Below, piece after piece: positions 35,152-43,486 of a stretch of DNA of 64,000 nt. This DNA is from Clostridia bacterium (GTDB lineage Bacteria > Bacillota > Clostridia > Oscillospirales > CAG-382): assembly GCA_017537345.1 (NCBI GenBank), contig JAFYKY010000021.1:27483-91482 (forward strand), written 5' to 3'. The notes below the pieces were generated by a model. The model had not been told where the DNA came from. It saw only the letters and a list, made by a program, of their open reading frames with translations, and ran no database searches. Position 1 is the stretch's first letter; each line of letters starts with the position of its first letter. A program made the position numbers and the translations under genes.

Positions 35152-36894
35152 TTAGTTATACTTCTTGCGTGCGGTGTAGTGGGTGTGGAGAAGCTCGTGA
35201 GCCTTATGTCCGCCGATCTCGCCCAGGTATTCTGCGTAAAGCTTCTTAACCTCTTCGTTTTCGTGGGACTTTCTCTTTGCCTTGCCTGCATCCTCGTTGT
35301 ACAGAGCCTTTGCGCGGGTTGCTCTTACGTCAACGTAGCTGCGCTCGGTAGCAGAAACGATAGGAGTACCGCCGCCGTGGATACAGCCGCCGGGACAAGC
35401 CATAATTTCGATAAAATCATACTGCTTTTCGCCGCGCTTGATGGATTCAAGAAGCGCCTTTGCGTTTGCGGTGCCGTGAGCAACTGCAACGCGTACTACC
35501 TTGCCGTCCAGATCAACCTCTGCTTCCTTGATTCCCTCAAGTCCGCGTACTGCGGTGAGGTTAACGTCGGTAAGCTCTTTGCCGGTAACAACTTCGTATA
35601 CGGTACGGAGAGCAGCCTCCATAACGCCGCCGGTGGTACCGAATATTACGGATGCGCCGGTGGATTCGCCCATTACGCTGTCAAAATCGCTATCGGGCAG
35701 ACGAACGAAATCGATACTTGCGGTCTTGATCATTCTTGCAAGCTCTCTTACTGTGATAACCGCGTCAACATCCTTCATACCGTCTCTGGAAAGCTCGGGA
35801 CGTGCAGCCTCGTACTTTTTGGAGGTACAGGGCATTACGGATACAACGTAAATGTTCTTGGGGTCAATGCCTTCTTTTTCTGCGAAGTAGCTCTTAATAA
35901 GAGCGCCTTCCATCTCGTGAGGAGATTTGCAGGAAGAAAGGTTGGGAATGAATTCGGGGAAGAAGGTTTCGCAGTACTTGATCCAACCGGGAGAGCAGGA
36001 GGTGATCATAGGAAGTGTTCCGCCGTTCTGCATACGCTGAAGCAGCTCGGTACCCTCTTCCATAATAGTAAGGTCTGCGCCGAAATCGGTATCGAATACC
36101 TTATCAAAGCCAAGTCTGCGGAGTGCGGTAGCCAGCTTTCCGGTTACGGAAGTGCCCATAGGCATACCGAATTCTTCGCCCAGAGTTGCTCTTACTGCGG
36201 GAGCAGGCTGAACAACAACGTATTTTTCGGGGTCGTTAAGAGCTTCCCAAACGTCTGCGGTGTTGTCTTTTTCCTTAAGCGCACCAACGGGGCAGGCAAG
36301 GATACACTGACCGCAGTATACGCAGGGTGCATCTACGATAGAACGCTCGAAAGCGCTTCCTACAACAGTCTTTATACCGCGCTGGGAAAGACCGATAGCG
36401 CCGATCTTCTGTACGTCGTTACAAGCGGCGATACAGCGGCGGCAGGAGATACATTTGCTGTTGTCACGTACGAGAGAGGGAGAAAGGTCGTCCACTTCGT
36501 ATTGAGCCTTTTCGCCGTCATAGGGATAATCATTTACTCCGTATTCCTTACAGAGCGCGGCAAGTTCGCAGTTACCGCTGCGTACGCAGGAGGTACATTC
36601 TCTGTTATGAGTGGAAAGGAGCAGCTCGAGGTTTATTTTTCTTACTCTGCGGAGCTTTTCGGTGTTGGTGTAGATCTCCATTCCGTCGGAAATGGGAGCA
36701 ACACAAGCTGCCTGATAAGCTCTTGCGCCCTTGATCTCTACCAGACACAGACGGCAAGCGCCGATCTGCTGTACGTCTTTAAGATAGCAGAGGGTGGGGA
36801 TGTTTATTTGTGCTTCTCTGGCGGCTTCAAGCACAGTATAATTTGCGGGTACCGTTACCTTGATGCCGTCTATGGTAATTGTTACGTTGTTCAT
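35152..36894 (-). CDS. hydA: NADH/ferredoxin-linked [FeFe]-hydrogenase catalytic subunit
   Basis: 580 residues. N-terminal [2Fe-2S] plant-type ferredoxin domain (1-80; CYLKDVQQIGACRLC), a CxxC/His [4Fe-4S] domain (HNRECTSCVRSGNCEL), two [4Fe-4S] motifs (CISCRRCIAACNDV, CVYCGQCILACPVG), then the H-cluster domain with L1 TSCSPGW, L2 MPCTSKKYEA and L3 EIMACPGGCIHGGG, and the small-subunit tail. With HydB and HydC it should form the soluble HydABC complex that makes H2 from NADH and reduced ferredoxin. L1 has Ser where the textbook motif is TSCCPxW. Last gene of the operon. No hydE, hydF or hydG maturase gene is in the window. Confidence 0.96.
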   Translation of the reverse strand: MNNVTITIDGIKVTVPANYTVLEAAREAQINIPTLCYLKDVQQIGACRLCLVEIKGARAYQAACVAPISDGMEIYTNTEKLRRVRKINLELLLSTHNRECTSCVRSGNCELAALCKEYGVNDYPYDGEKAQYEVDDLSPSLVRDNSKCISCRRCIAACNDVQKIGAIGLSQRGIKTVVGSAFERSIVDAPCVYCGQCILACPVGALKEKDNTADVWEALNDPEKYVVVQPAPAVRATLGEEFGMPMGTSVTGKLATALRRLGFDKVFDTDFGADLTIMEEGTELLQRMQNGGTLPMITSCSPGWIKYCETFFPEFIPNLSSCKSPHEMEGALIKSYFAEKEGIDPKNIYVVSVMPCTSKKYEAARPELSRDGMKDVDAVITVRELARMIKTASIDFVRLPDSDFDSVMGESTGASVIFGTTGGVMEAALRTVYEVVTGKELTDVNLTAVRGLEGIKEAEVDLDGKVVRVAVAHGTANAKALLESIKRGEKQYDFIEIMACPGGCIHGGGTPIVSATERSYVDVRATRAKALYNEDAGKAKRKSHENEEVKKLYAEYLGEIGGHKAHELLHTHYTARKKYN

Positions 36895-36906
36895 TTCGTT
36901 TCCCCC

Positions 36907-38703
36907 TTATTTCTTTACGATTGCCTTCTTGGGGCAGCTGGAGAGACATACTTCGCACTTGATACACTTGTCCTGATCTATAACGTAAGGGCTCTTGATA
37001 ACGCCGGAAATAGCACCAACAGGGCACTTTCTGGAGCAGAGAGAACAGCCGATACATTTTTCGGGGTCGATAGTGATCTTTGCAAGAGCCTTACAAGCGC
37101 CTGCGGGACATCTCTTTTCACGGATATGAGCTTCATACTCATCACGGAAATAACGGATAGTGGAAAGTACGGGGTTGGGAGCTGTCTGACCCAAGCCGCA
37201 GAGTGCGGTAGCCTTGATCATATTACCAAGCTCTTCAAGCTTTTCGATATCGCCTTCTTCGCCCTTGCCTTCGGTGATACGCTCAAGAATTTCAAGCATT
37301 CTTCTGGTACCTACACGGCAGGGAGTACACTTACCGCAGGATTCATCAACGGTAAAACCGAGGAAGAACTTTGCAATATCTACCATACAGTTGTCTTCGT
37401 CCATTACGATCAGACCGCCGGAGCCCATCATGGAGCCGATAGCGATAAGGTTATCGTAATCAACGGGAGTATCAATAAGGTCTGCAGGGATACATCCGCC
37501 GGAAGGACCGCCGGTCTGAGCTGCTTTAAACTTCTTGCCGTTGGGAATACCGCCGCCGATCTCTTCGATAATGGTGCGGAGAGGAGTACCCATGGGAATT
37601 TCAACAAGACCGGTGTTGGTTATCTTGCCGCCCAGAGCAAATACCTTGGTGCCGTGAGATTTTTCGGTACCGATACCCTTGAACCAATCTGCGCCGTTAA
37701 TGATGATCTGGGGAATGTTTGCGTAAGTTTCAACGTTGTTAAGTATAGTGGGCTTGCCGAACAGACCCTTCACTGCAGGGAAAGGAGGACGGGGTCTGGG
37801 CTCGCCGCGGTGACCTTCGATAGAGGTCATAAGTGCGGTTTCTTCGCCGCAAACGAATGCGCCTGCGCCGAGACGGATATCCAGATCAAAGCTGAAGTCT
37901 GTTCCAAATATATTTTTACCTAAAAGACCGTATTCTTTTGCCTGATTAATAGCAGTGGTAAGACGCTGTACAGCGATAGGATACTCTGCACGAACGTATA
38001 TGTAACCCTGGTCAGCGCCGATAGCGTATCCTGCGATCGCCATTGCTTCGATAACAGCGTGGGGGTCGCCTTCGAGGATAGATCTGTCCATAAATGCACC
38101 GGGGTCGCCTTCGTCTGCGTTACAGCAAACGTATTTCTGAACGTTGCCTCTGTTGCCGGAAGCAAATTTCCACTTAAGACCGGTGGGGAAGCCTGCGCCG
38201 CCGCGTCCGCGGATGCCGGAATCCAGAACGAGAGAAATAACTTCATCGGGAGTCATTTCGGTAAGACACTTACCCAAAGCTGCATAACCGTCGCGTCCGA
38301 TATATTCTTCGATATTTTCGGGGTCGATAACGCCGCAGTTACGAAGAGCTATACGCATCTGGCTCTTGTAGAATGCGGTTTCGTTAAGAGAAGAAGCAGT
38401 TTCGCCGCCTTCAACAACGGGATCGTTGTAAACCAGTCGCTGAACGGGACGTCCCTTAAGAAGATGCTCTTCCACGATTTCGGGAATGTCTTCCGCAGTA
38501 ACTCTGGAATAGAAGATACCCTCGGGATAAACTATCATTATGGGGCCGAGAGCGCACAGACCGAAGCATCCGGTCTGGACCATTTTAATTTCCTCAGTAA
38601 GTCCGTGCTTTTCAAGCTCGGCGGTCAGTGCTTTTCTTACAGCGGCACTGCCGGAGGAGGTACAACCTGTACCTGCGCAAATAAGTACGTGAGCGCGAAT
38701 CAT
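36907..38703 (-). CDS. hydB: NuoF-like subunit of the bifurcating hydrogenase
   Basis: 598 residues. An N-terminal thioredoxin-like [2Fe-2S] domain (1-90; CAGTGCTSSGS ... CFGLCALGP) is fused to a NuoF core: FMN/NADH site GRGGAGFPTGLKWKFA and CNADEGDPGAFMDR, the [4Fe-4S] motif SCGKCTPCRVG, and two C-terminal ferredoxin motifs (CIGCSLCSRKCPVGAI, CIKCEVCLSSCPKKAI). This is the HydB layout, where NADH oxidation and electron splitting occur. 12 nt before hydA. Confidence 0.96.
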   Translation of the reverse strand: MIRAHVLICAGTGCTSSGSAAVRKALTAELEKHGLTEEIKMVQTGCFGLCALGPIMIVYPEGIFYSRVTAEDIPEIVEEHLLKGRPVQRLVYNDPVVEGGETASSLNETAFYKSQMRIALRNCGVIDPENIEEYIGRDGYAALGKCLTEMTPDEVISLVLDSGIRGRGGAGFPTGLKWKFASGNRGNVQKYVCCNADEGDPGAFMDRSILEGDPHAVIEAMAIAGYAIGADQGYIYVRAEYPIAVQRLTTAINQAKEYGLLGKNIFGTDFSFDLDIRLGAGAFVCGEETALMTSIEGHRGEPRPRPPFPAVKGLFGKPTILNNVETYANIPQIIINGADWFKGIGTEKSHGTKVFALGGKITNTGLVEIPMGTPLRTIIEEIGGGIPNGKKFKAAQTGGPSGGCIPADLIDTPVDYDNLIAIGSMMGSGGLIVMDEDNCMVDIAKFFLGFTVDESCGKCTPCRVGTRRMLEILERITEGKGEEGDIEKLEELGNMIKATALCGLGQTAPNPVLSTIRYFRDEYEAHIREKRCPAGACKALAKITIDPEKCIGCSLCSRKCPVGAISGVIKSPYVIDQDKCIKCEVCLSSCPKKAIVKK

Positions 38704-38720
38704 TTATACGTTTCCTCCGT

Positions 38721-39092
38721 TTATATTTTATAATTTCCTATAGTGTATTCGGTTACGATCTTGCCGCCCTTAATGTGCTCTGCAACGATACGCTTTGCCA
38801 TATCGGGAGTAACCTTAACGTAAGTAACCTTTTCTTTGCCTGCTTCAAAAACCTCAACAACGGGCTCGTACTGGCAAATGCCGATACAACCGGTCTGGGT
38901 TACGGTAGCTTTGGAGGAGAGATCCTCTTTTGCAACCTCTTCTACAAGGGTGTTAAGAACAGGTCTTGCGCCTGCGGCGATACCGCAGGTTGCCATACCA
39001 ACTACTATGCGTATTCCGTTTACGCCTTCGCGGATACCGACCTTGTCCTTCATCTTTTCTCTGATCTGGGCAAGTTCTGCTAATGTTTTCAT
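38721..39092 (-). CDS. Thioredoxin-like [2Fe-2S] ferredoxin
   Basis: 123 residues. Cys pattern VGMATCGIAAGARP ... VTQTGCIGICQYEP gives four ligands of a NuoE/HydB-N-like [2Fe-2S] fold. An N-terminal helix (LAELAQIREKMKDK) precedes it. It lies 17 nt upstream of hydB and presumably passes electrons to or from the complex. HydC proper is the other NuoE-like gene at 42812, so this is an extra small ferredoxin often found in clostridial hyd operons. Confidence 0.9.
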   Translation of the reverse strand: MKTLAELAQIREKMKDKVGIREGVNGIRIVVGMATCGIAAGARPVLNTLVEEVAKEDLSSKATVTQTGCIGICQYEPVVEVFEAGKEKVTYVKVTPDMAKRIVAEHIKGGKIVTEYTIGNYKI

Positions 39093-39121
39093 TACAAAAG
39101 ATCCTTTCTTTTTCGGTATAT

Positions 39122-39667
39122 TTACATTTTTATATTTTCATACTGTTGTTTGACGTAATCCTTTATCCAAAGCTGTACGTCGGGATTTGAAAGGGGTAAT
39201 CCCTGCAGGACTTCTCGCAAAGCCCTTGTGTCCAGTTCCACCTCGCCGTTTTCGGTTTGGTGGCGGAAGACCATATCTCCCTCTCCGCATCCCTGCGCCA
39301 AAAGGCAGACTGTGGATGCAATGTCTCCCAAGGGGGTAAAATCTATATGGTCTTTAAAAAACACTCCGGTTATCACCGTACCGTGATCTTCAGGCTTTTG
39401 GGAGCTTTGTATCTCAATGTAACCGCCGGTCTGTTCGGCAGCCAGACGGAACAAAGGGATGCCCAGTCCCACCTTTCTGGTAGTGCGGGTGGTATAAAAG
39501 GGGTTGGAAACCTTTAAAAGCGTTTCTTCGCTCATGCCGCATCCATCGTCTTTAACCTGAATTATAAATCGGTTTTCCTTTTCGGTAAGCAGTATCTCGG
39601 TAAGAGATGCTCCTGCGGTAAAGGAATTTTGGGCGATATCAAGTATGTTAAGGGACAGTTCTTTCAT
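39122..39667 (-). CDS. GHKL-type ATP-binding protein (sensor-kinase-like)
   Basis: 181 residues. HATPase_c domain: N-box LDIAQNSFTAGA, G1 DDGCGMS, G2 GLGIPLF; no phosphoacceptor His domain and no membrane segment. The C-terminal 50 residues are family-specific. Such proteins act as anti-sigma-like or kinase-like switches. Its ATG overlaps the PHP gene stop (ATGA) and hydABC genes follow. A signalling role in control of hydrogenase expression is inferred from context. Confidence 0.85.
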   Translation of the reverse strand: MKELSLNILDIAQNSFTAGASLTEILLTEKENRFIIQVKDDGCGMSEETLLKVSNPFYTTRTTRKVGLGIPLFRLAAEQTGGYIEIQSSQKPEDHGTVITGVFFKDHIDFTPLGDIASTVCLLAQGCGEGDMVFRHQTENGEVELDTRALREVLQGLPLSNPDVQLWIKDYVKQQYENIKM

Positions 39668-40392
39668 TTTTCGCCTCGCAGATAATCAATAATACGGTTT
39701 CGCACCTCATGGGATGTACCGTGGGCGGAAACTGGCAAAAAGTTAACTGCTTCGTTAATATCCCACAGCAGGTGAGCGTCGCTGTCGGAAATAACGGGAG
39801 TATTTTCGAGCATGGGATTTTTTGAAAATATCTCTTCTTTTTTTGAAATATCCTTTATCTCCACGCAATCGAACACCGGTGTTTCCGGCATCATACCCAA
39901 AATCCCGATCATTCCGTTTGAGGTCTTATCAATATGGGCGGGTACGCAAGCGGCGTCGTATCGGGATGCCATTTCGTAAACTTCGTCTACCGAAAGGGCG
40001 GACGCCACAGATAAAAGATATTCATATTCACCGATCACCTTATCGTCCTTATCCAGTATCTGCTGATGCCCGAAAAGGTCGACACGGTTTTTAATTTTTG
40101 TTCGGTATTTATCAAATTCCGCTTCAAATCGTTCCGCGTCGTCTACCGAACGGAAATATACCAGCAGGTGTATTTCCTCCGAAGTGGTTATCTCCATTCC
40201 CGGTATTGCCACCACACCGTATTGCTCGCAAGCGAATTCAAACGCCCGTACGTTCATACAAGTGTTGTGGTCGGTAAGAGCCGCGGCACGCAGATTTTTT
40301 ATCTTTGCCATTCCTGCGATATTATTTACTGTCATATCGTCATCACCGCAGGGGGAAAGACAGGAATGTATATGCAGGTCGTAGGATGTCAT
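39664..40392 (-). CDS. PHP-domain phosphoesterase
   Basis: 242 residues. Polymerase-and-histidinol-phosphatase fold: metal-binding DLHIHSCLSPCGDDD, LTDHNTCMNV, GMEITTSEEIHLL, VPAHIDKTSNG and ISDSDAHLLWDI. Related to YciV-type nucleotidases, but the substrate is unknown. It overlaps both neighbours by 4 nt, so it is translationally coupled to a DRTGG protein upstream and an ATPase downstream. The same trio recurs in clostridial hydrogenase operons. Confidence 0.9.
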   Translation of the reverse strand: MTSYDLHIHSCLSPCGDDDMTVNNIAGMAKIKNLRAAALTDHNTCMNVRAFEFACEQYGVVAIPGMEITTSEEIHLLVYFRSVDDAERFEAEFDKYRTKIKNRVDLFGHQQILDKDDKVIGEYEYLLSVASALSVDEVYEMASRYDAACVPAHIDKTSNGMIGILGMMPETPVFDCVEIKDISKKEEIFSKNPMLENTPVISDSDAHLLWDINEAVNFLPVSAHGTSHEVRNRIIDYLRGEK

Positions 40393-40715
40393 AGTATCTT
40401 GCTCAATTTAATGCAGATATCGTAAGCGCTGTCGGGCATAAGCAGAATATTTACTCCTCTTGCCTCCGCCATAGCGATCACGTCATCTTCGGGGCGGGCG
40501 TTTTCGCCGATAATGACACAGCTCACGTCTGCCAGCGAAGCAACCGCAGGCACGTTTATGTTTGACATTATGGTAACCCACACGTTGCAGGCACGGGCTT
40601 TTCCCATTACCCAGCTGAGCAGATCGCCGGTATAACAGCCGCGCACAGTTTTATCCCCTTCGGGCAGAGAAAGCACCTGAGGATTTAAATGTGTAATAAG
40701 CTGGTTAACCGTCAT
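40389..40715 (-). CDS. DRTGG-domain protein (first paralogue)
   Basis: 108 residues, alpha/beta fold. TVRGCYTGDLLSWVMGKARACNVWVTIMSNINVPAVASLADVSCVII with the GCYTGDL loop that stands for the DRTGG region of HPr kinase and CBS-DRTGG proteins. Possibly a nucleotide- or ligand-binding sensor. A diverged paralogue lies at 42451, on the other side of the sensory hydrogenase gene. Confidence 0.8.
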   Translation of the reverse strand: MTVNQLITHLNPQVLSLPEGDKTVRGCYTGDLLSWVMGKARACNVWVTIMSNINVPAVASLADVSCVIIGENARPEDDVIAMAEARGVNILLMPDSAYDICIKLSKIL

Positions 40716-40734
40716 CTTTTTGTACGCTCCTTTT

Positions 40735-42003
40735 TTAATTTATGCCGTTTTTCTTTTTGGCAAGCACCACGCAATCCTCGGGAACTGCCAATCCCCTCAC
40801 CACATCATCCGCAAAAGCGCGGCAGTTAGGGGCACCGCAGTAACCGCAGTCTATTTCCGGCAAGGTCTCAAAAAAGCTTGCCGCTTGTGACATAAGACGT
40901 ATTGCGGTTTTTCTGTCCTGAGAAAACATCCTTACGGGGTTGATTTCCGGAAATTCGCCAACGTTGTATTCTGCGGGGAAGGGATAATCCATTCCATGCA
41001 TATCCGGTCGATTCTGGCTTACCGGAAGGTATCTTCTTATGTTTTGTAATCTTACTCTTGCAATATAGGGGTTTTCCATAGTGAGAACACCGCCCACACA
41101 TCCGCCGGGACAAGCGTTAAGCTCAATAAAATCCAGGCAGGGGTAGGAGCCGGTCTCAATATCGTCAAGCACCTTTATTACGTTTTCTATCCCGTCTGCC
41201 GCAAGATATCTGTCGTTCAGCAGGGAAGAGGATTCGCCGCCGCTGGTAGCCCAGTTCACACCTATCATTCCCGTGCGGGAAAGGGGTTCGGGGGCAATTT
41301 CACTCTTCATGGTGTTAAGCAGTTCAAAGTACATATCGCTCATGGATACTACCAGATCGATATTACTGCTTTTTTCACCGCACAGAGCGTTTTTAACGTA
41401 GCTTACCTTTGCCGTGCAGGGAGATATAAAAACTACGCCGATATCTTCGTCCTTCAGCTCGGGGTGTTCTTTTTTTGCTTTCTCCCGTGCCAGCTTTCCG
41501 GCAATCTCCACGGGCGGCATTATGGGTATAAGATGCTTTGCCAGTGTGGGAAATCTTAAAGAGATAAGCCTTACGATAACGGGACAGGCAGAGCTTATTA
41601 CGGGACGCTGAACATTCTCCGTTTTTAAATAATGCCTTGTATATTCCGTTACCATTTCCGCCGCGCAGGCTACTTCGAACACGTCATCAAATCCGTAATC
41701 AAGCAGTCCCTTAAGCATACAGTCAACATCATCCAGATTATCGAACTGACCGTACAGCGTAGGTGGCGGCAGAGCTATTTTGTATTTGAAATTGTTTATG
41801 CTTTCAAGCGGATCGTAAATTGCTTTTTTAGCTTTGTGGGGACACAGCCGTATACATTCACCGCAGTCTATACATCTTTCGGTGTTTATAACCGCACGTC
41901 CGTCTCGTATACGTATCGCTTCCGTGGGACATCTGCGAAGACAGTGGGTACAGCCTTTGCATTTTTCCGATTCCAGCGACACCGAGTGTCTGTAAACCGA
42001 CAT
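40735..42003 (-). CDS. Putative sensory [FeFe]-hydrogenase (HydS-like)
   Basis: 422 residues from the ATG at 42003, where the family N-terminus SVYRHSVSLESEKCKGC begins with a GTGAGG site upstream; an ATG at 42024 overlaps the previous gene. Two [4Fe-4S] motifs (CKGCTHCLRRCP, CIDCGECIRLCP), then an H-cluster domain with altered motifs: L1 SSACPVIV, L2 SPCTAKVS, L3 ELNACPGGCVGG. The C-terminus carries another Fe-S motif (CGYCGAPNCRAFA). Loss of the tandem Cys in L1 is seen in slow, sensory-type hydrogenases described from Thermoanaerobacter. It probably senses H2 or redox state and signals through the neighbouring ATPases, phosphoesterase or DRTGG proteins. Confidence 0.85.
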   Translation of the reverse strand: MSVYRHSVSLESEKCKGCTHCLRRCPTEAIRIRDGRAVINTERCIDCGECIRLCPHKAKKAIYDPLESINNFKYKIALPPPTLYGQFDNLDDVDCMLKGLLDYGFDDVFEVACAAEMVTEYTRHYLKTENVQRPVISSACPVIVRLISLRFPTLAKHLIPIMPPVEIAGKLAREKAKKEHPELKDEDIGVVFISPCTAKVSYVKNALCGEKSSNIDLVVSMSDMYFELLNTMKSEIAPEPLSRTGMIGVNWATSGGESSSLLNDRYLAADGIENVIKVLDDIETGSYPCLDFIELNACPGGCVGGVLTMENPYIARVRLQNIRRYLPVSQNRPDMHGMDYPFPAEYNVGEFPEINPVRMFSQDRKTAIRLMSQAASFFETLPEIDCGYCGAPNCRAFADDVVRGLAVPEDCVVLAKKKNGIN

Positions 42004-42016
42004 CGCTTCCTCACTT

Positions 42017-42454
42017 TCACACATATACCGTCATGGTAATCTTTGTGCCCTTTCCCAGCTGGGATTCGATCACCATTTCATCGGTATAACGTTTCATGTT
42101 GGGAAGTCCCATTCCCGCGCCGAACCCAAGGGAACGTATATTATCGGGTGCGGTGGAAAAGCCTTCCTGCATCGCCTGATCAATATCGGCAATGCCGGGG
42201 CCTTCGTCTGTAAGTATAATAACTATTCTGTCCTCTTCTATAACGACTTCAGCCTTTCCGCCGCCTGCGTGGATGACCATATTTATCTCACCTTCGTACA
42301 TGGCGATAGAAACTCTGCGTATCGTTTCAGGGTCAAAGCCTGCTTCGCGAAGTCTCTTTTTTACTTTGACAGAAGCTTCTCCCGCCGAAGTAAAGTTGGC
42401 TCCGTCCACATCAAAGCAATAGGATAATTTTTTATTATCCGACACTTCTTTCAC
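42017..42454 (-). CDS. RsbT/RsbW-like ATP-binding protein
   Basis: 145 residues. Short GHKL domain: N-box YEGEINMVIHA, G1 DEGPGIAD, G2 GFGAGMGLPNMKR, and C-terminal GTKITMTVYV, the layout of anti-sigma/switch kinases RsbT and RsbW. No sigma factor or STAS antagonist is adjacent, which suggests a different partner, perhaps the neighbouring DRTGG protein. Overlaps the upstream gene by 4 nt. Confidence 0.87.
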   Translation of the reverse strand: MKEVSDNKKLSYCFDVDGANFTSAGEASVKVKKRLREAGFDPETIRRVSIAMYEGEINMVIHAGGGKAEVVIEEDRIVIILTDEGPGIADIDQAMQEGFSTAPDNIRSLGFGAGMGLPNMKRYTDEMVIESQLGKGTKITMTVYV

Positions 42455-42795
42455 TCCTTGCGACCGAGTCCGTTATTATAAAGCATACCGCAGGCTTCGT
42501 ACATACGAAGGTTCGTAGTCATAACCACAATATCGTGTTCTGCCGCGGCAGCCAGCATTTCTTCCGTAGGCATTTTACTGCGCACGAAAACAATGCAATG
42601 CATATCCATCATACCTGCTGTGCGTATAACCTGCAGATTAACGAGACCGGTAAGCAGTACTGCCTGATTTTTAACGTACGCCAGTACGTCGCTCATCATA
42701 TCGCTGCCGCAGGCGGAGTTGACCTCCATATCGCATTTATCCTCACAGCACAGTATTTCCGCATCTAAAATTTTTGCCAGTTCAGCAATTTTCAT
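42451..42795 (-). CDS. DRTGG-domain protein (second paralogue)
   Basis: 114 residues. Same fold as the protein at 40389: LAKILDAEILCCEDKCDMEVNSACGSDMMSDVLAYVKNQAVLLTGLVNLQVIRTA, with SDMMSDVLA in the position of the DRTGG loop. Three extra Cys near residues 15-30 could bind a metal or cluster. It follows hydC by 16 nt. Presumed ligand-sensing partner of the ATPase that overlaps it. Confidence 0.82.
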   Translation of the reverse strand: MKIAELAKILDAEILCCEDKCDMEVNSACGSDMMSDVLAYVKNQAVLLTGLVNLQVIRTAGMMDMHCIVFVRSKMPTEEMLAAAAEHDIVVMTTNLRMYEACGMLYNNGLGRKE

Positions 42796-42811
42796 AGGTT
42801 ATCCCTGCTTT

Positions 42812-43291
42812 TTATCTATATTTTTCCAGAATATCCTTAACGTCTGCGGGGGTAAGACGTCCGTAAACGTCTTCGTTTATAGTCATTACGGGAGCAAGAC
42901 CGCAGCAACCGAGGCAACGGGTGTCCTGAATAGTGAACAGACCGTCTGCAGTGGTTTCGCCTGCGCCGATGCCCAGAATTTCCATAACCTTATCCAAAAC
43001 TGCCTGCGCGCCTTTAACGTAGCAAGCGGTACCGGTACATACGCTGATGATATATTCGCCCTTGGGCTTAAGAGAAAACTGGGAATAGAATGTAGCAACT
43101 CCGTATACCTCGGTAAGAGGGATATCGAGAGAATCTGCTATAAGCTCCTGTGTTTCCAAAGAAAGGTATCCGAAGAGTCCCTGTGCGTACTGCATAATGG
43201 GCATAAGAGGGCCGTCCATATTCTTGTGTTCCTCAATAAACGCCTTCAGCTCGGCGGTCTTCTGCTCAATCTGCTCTTTTTTTAATGCCAT
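42812..43291 (-). CDS. hydC: NuoE-like [2Fe-2S] subunit of the bifurcating hydrogenase
   Basis: 159 residues, full NuoE length. Helical N-terminus (MPIMQYAQGLFGYLS, LTEVYGVATFYSQF) and four Cys for a [2Fe-2S] cluster: VCTGTACYVKGA ... TRCLGCCGLAPV. Third subunit of HydABC; it takes electrons from the NADH site. First gene of the operon, with GGAGGACAG before the ATG. Confidence 0.95.
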   Translation of the reverse strand: MALKKEQIEQKTAELKAFIEEHKNMDGPLMPIMQYAQGLFGYLSLETQELIADSLDIPLTEVYGVATFYSQFSLKPKGEYIISVCTGTACYVKGAQAVLDKVMEILGIGAGETTADGLFTIQDTRCLGCCGLAPVMTINEDVYGRLTPADVKDILEKYR

Positions 43292-43349
43292 TCTTTCTGT
43301 CCTCCTGAAAAAACTTATTTAACAGTATTAGACCTGTTCGTTTTAAATT

Positions 43350-43363
43350 TGTATATTGATACA
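43350..43363. promoter_or_regulatory. Candidate operator before hydC
   Basis: Palindrome TGTAT-ATTG-ATACA lies 12-26 nt downstream of the hyd -10 box. It does not match the Rex consensus well. Low information, so chance is possible. Confidence 0.3.
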
Positions 43364-43375
43364 TAATTTCATTCT

Positions 43376-43404
43376 ATGATAGCATACTTTTGTGTTTTTT
43401 TCAA
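43376..43404 (-). promoter_or_regulatory. Promoter of the hydrogenase operon
   Basis: Minus strand TTGAAA (43399-43404), 17-bp spacer, TATCAT (43376-43381). The leader to hydC is about 75 nt. Confidence 0.55.
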
Positions 43405-43432
43405 TAAAAAACTAAAAAATGTGTAAAAATAT

Positions 43433-43461
43433 TTGTATATTTTAGTAACATGTGTTATAAT
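43433..43461 (+). promoter_or_regulatory. Promoter of the glucosidase operon
   Basis: TTGTAT (43433-43438), 17-bp spacer, TATAAT (43456-43461), about 20 nt before the ribosome site. Confidence 0.7.
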
Positions 43462-43486
43462 TTACCCGAAAGGAGTAATGAATGTT

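Noticed and set aside
35092..37923. Open plus-strand frame of 943 codons
   Set aside because: Antisense to hydA and hydB, composition unlike a protein (Cys/Gly/Ser-rich), no ribosome site.
43321..43338. AACAG/CTGTT inverted repeat before hydC as a Rex site
   Set aside because: Arms of 5 nt only, and not the TTGTTAANNNNTTAACAA pattern.
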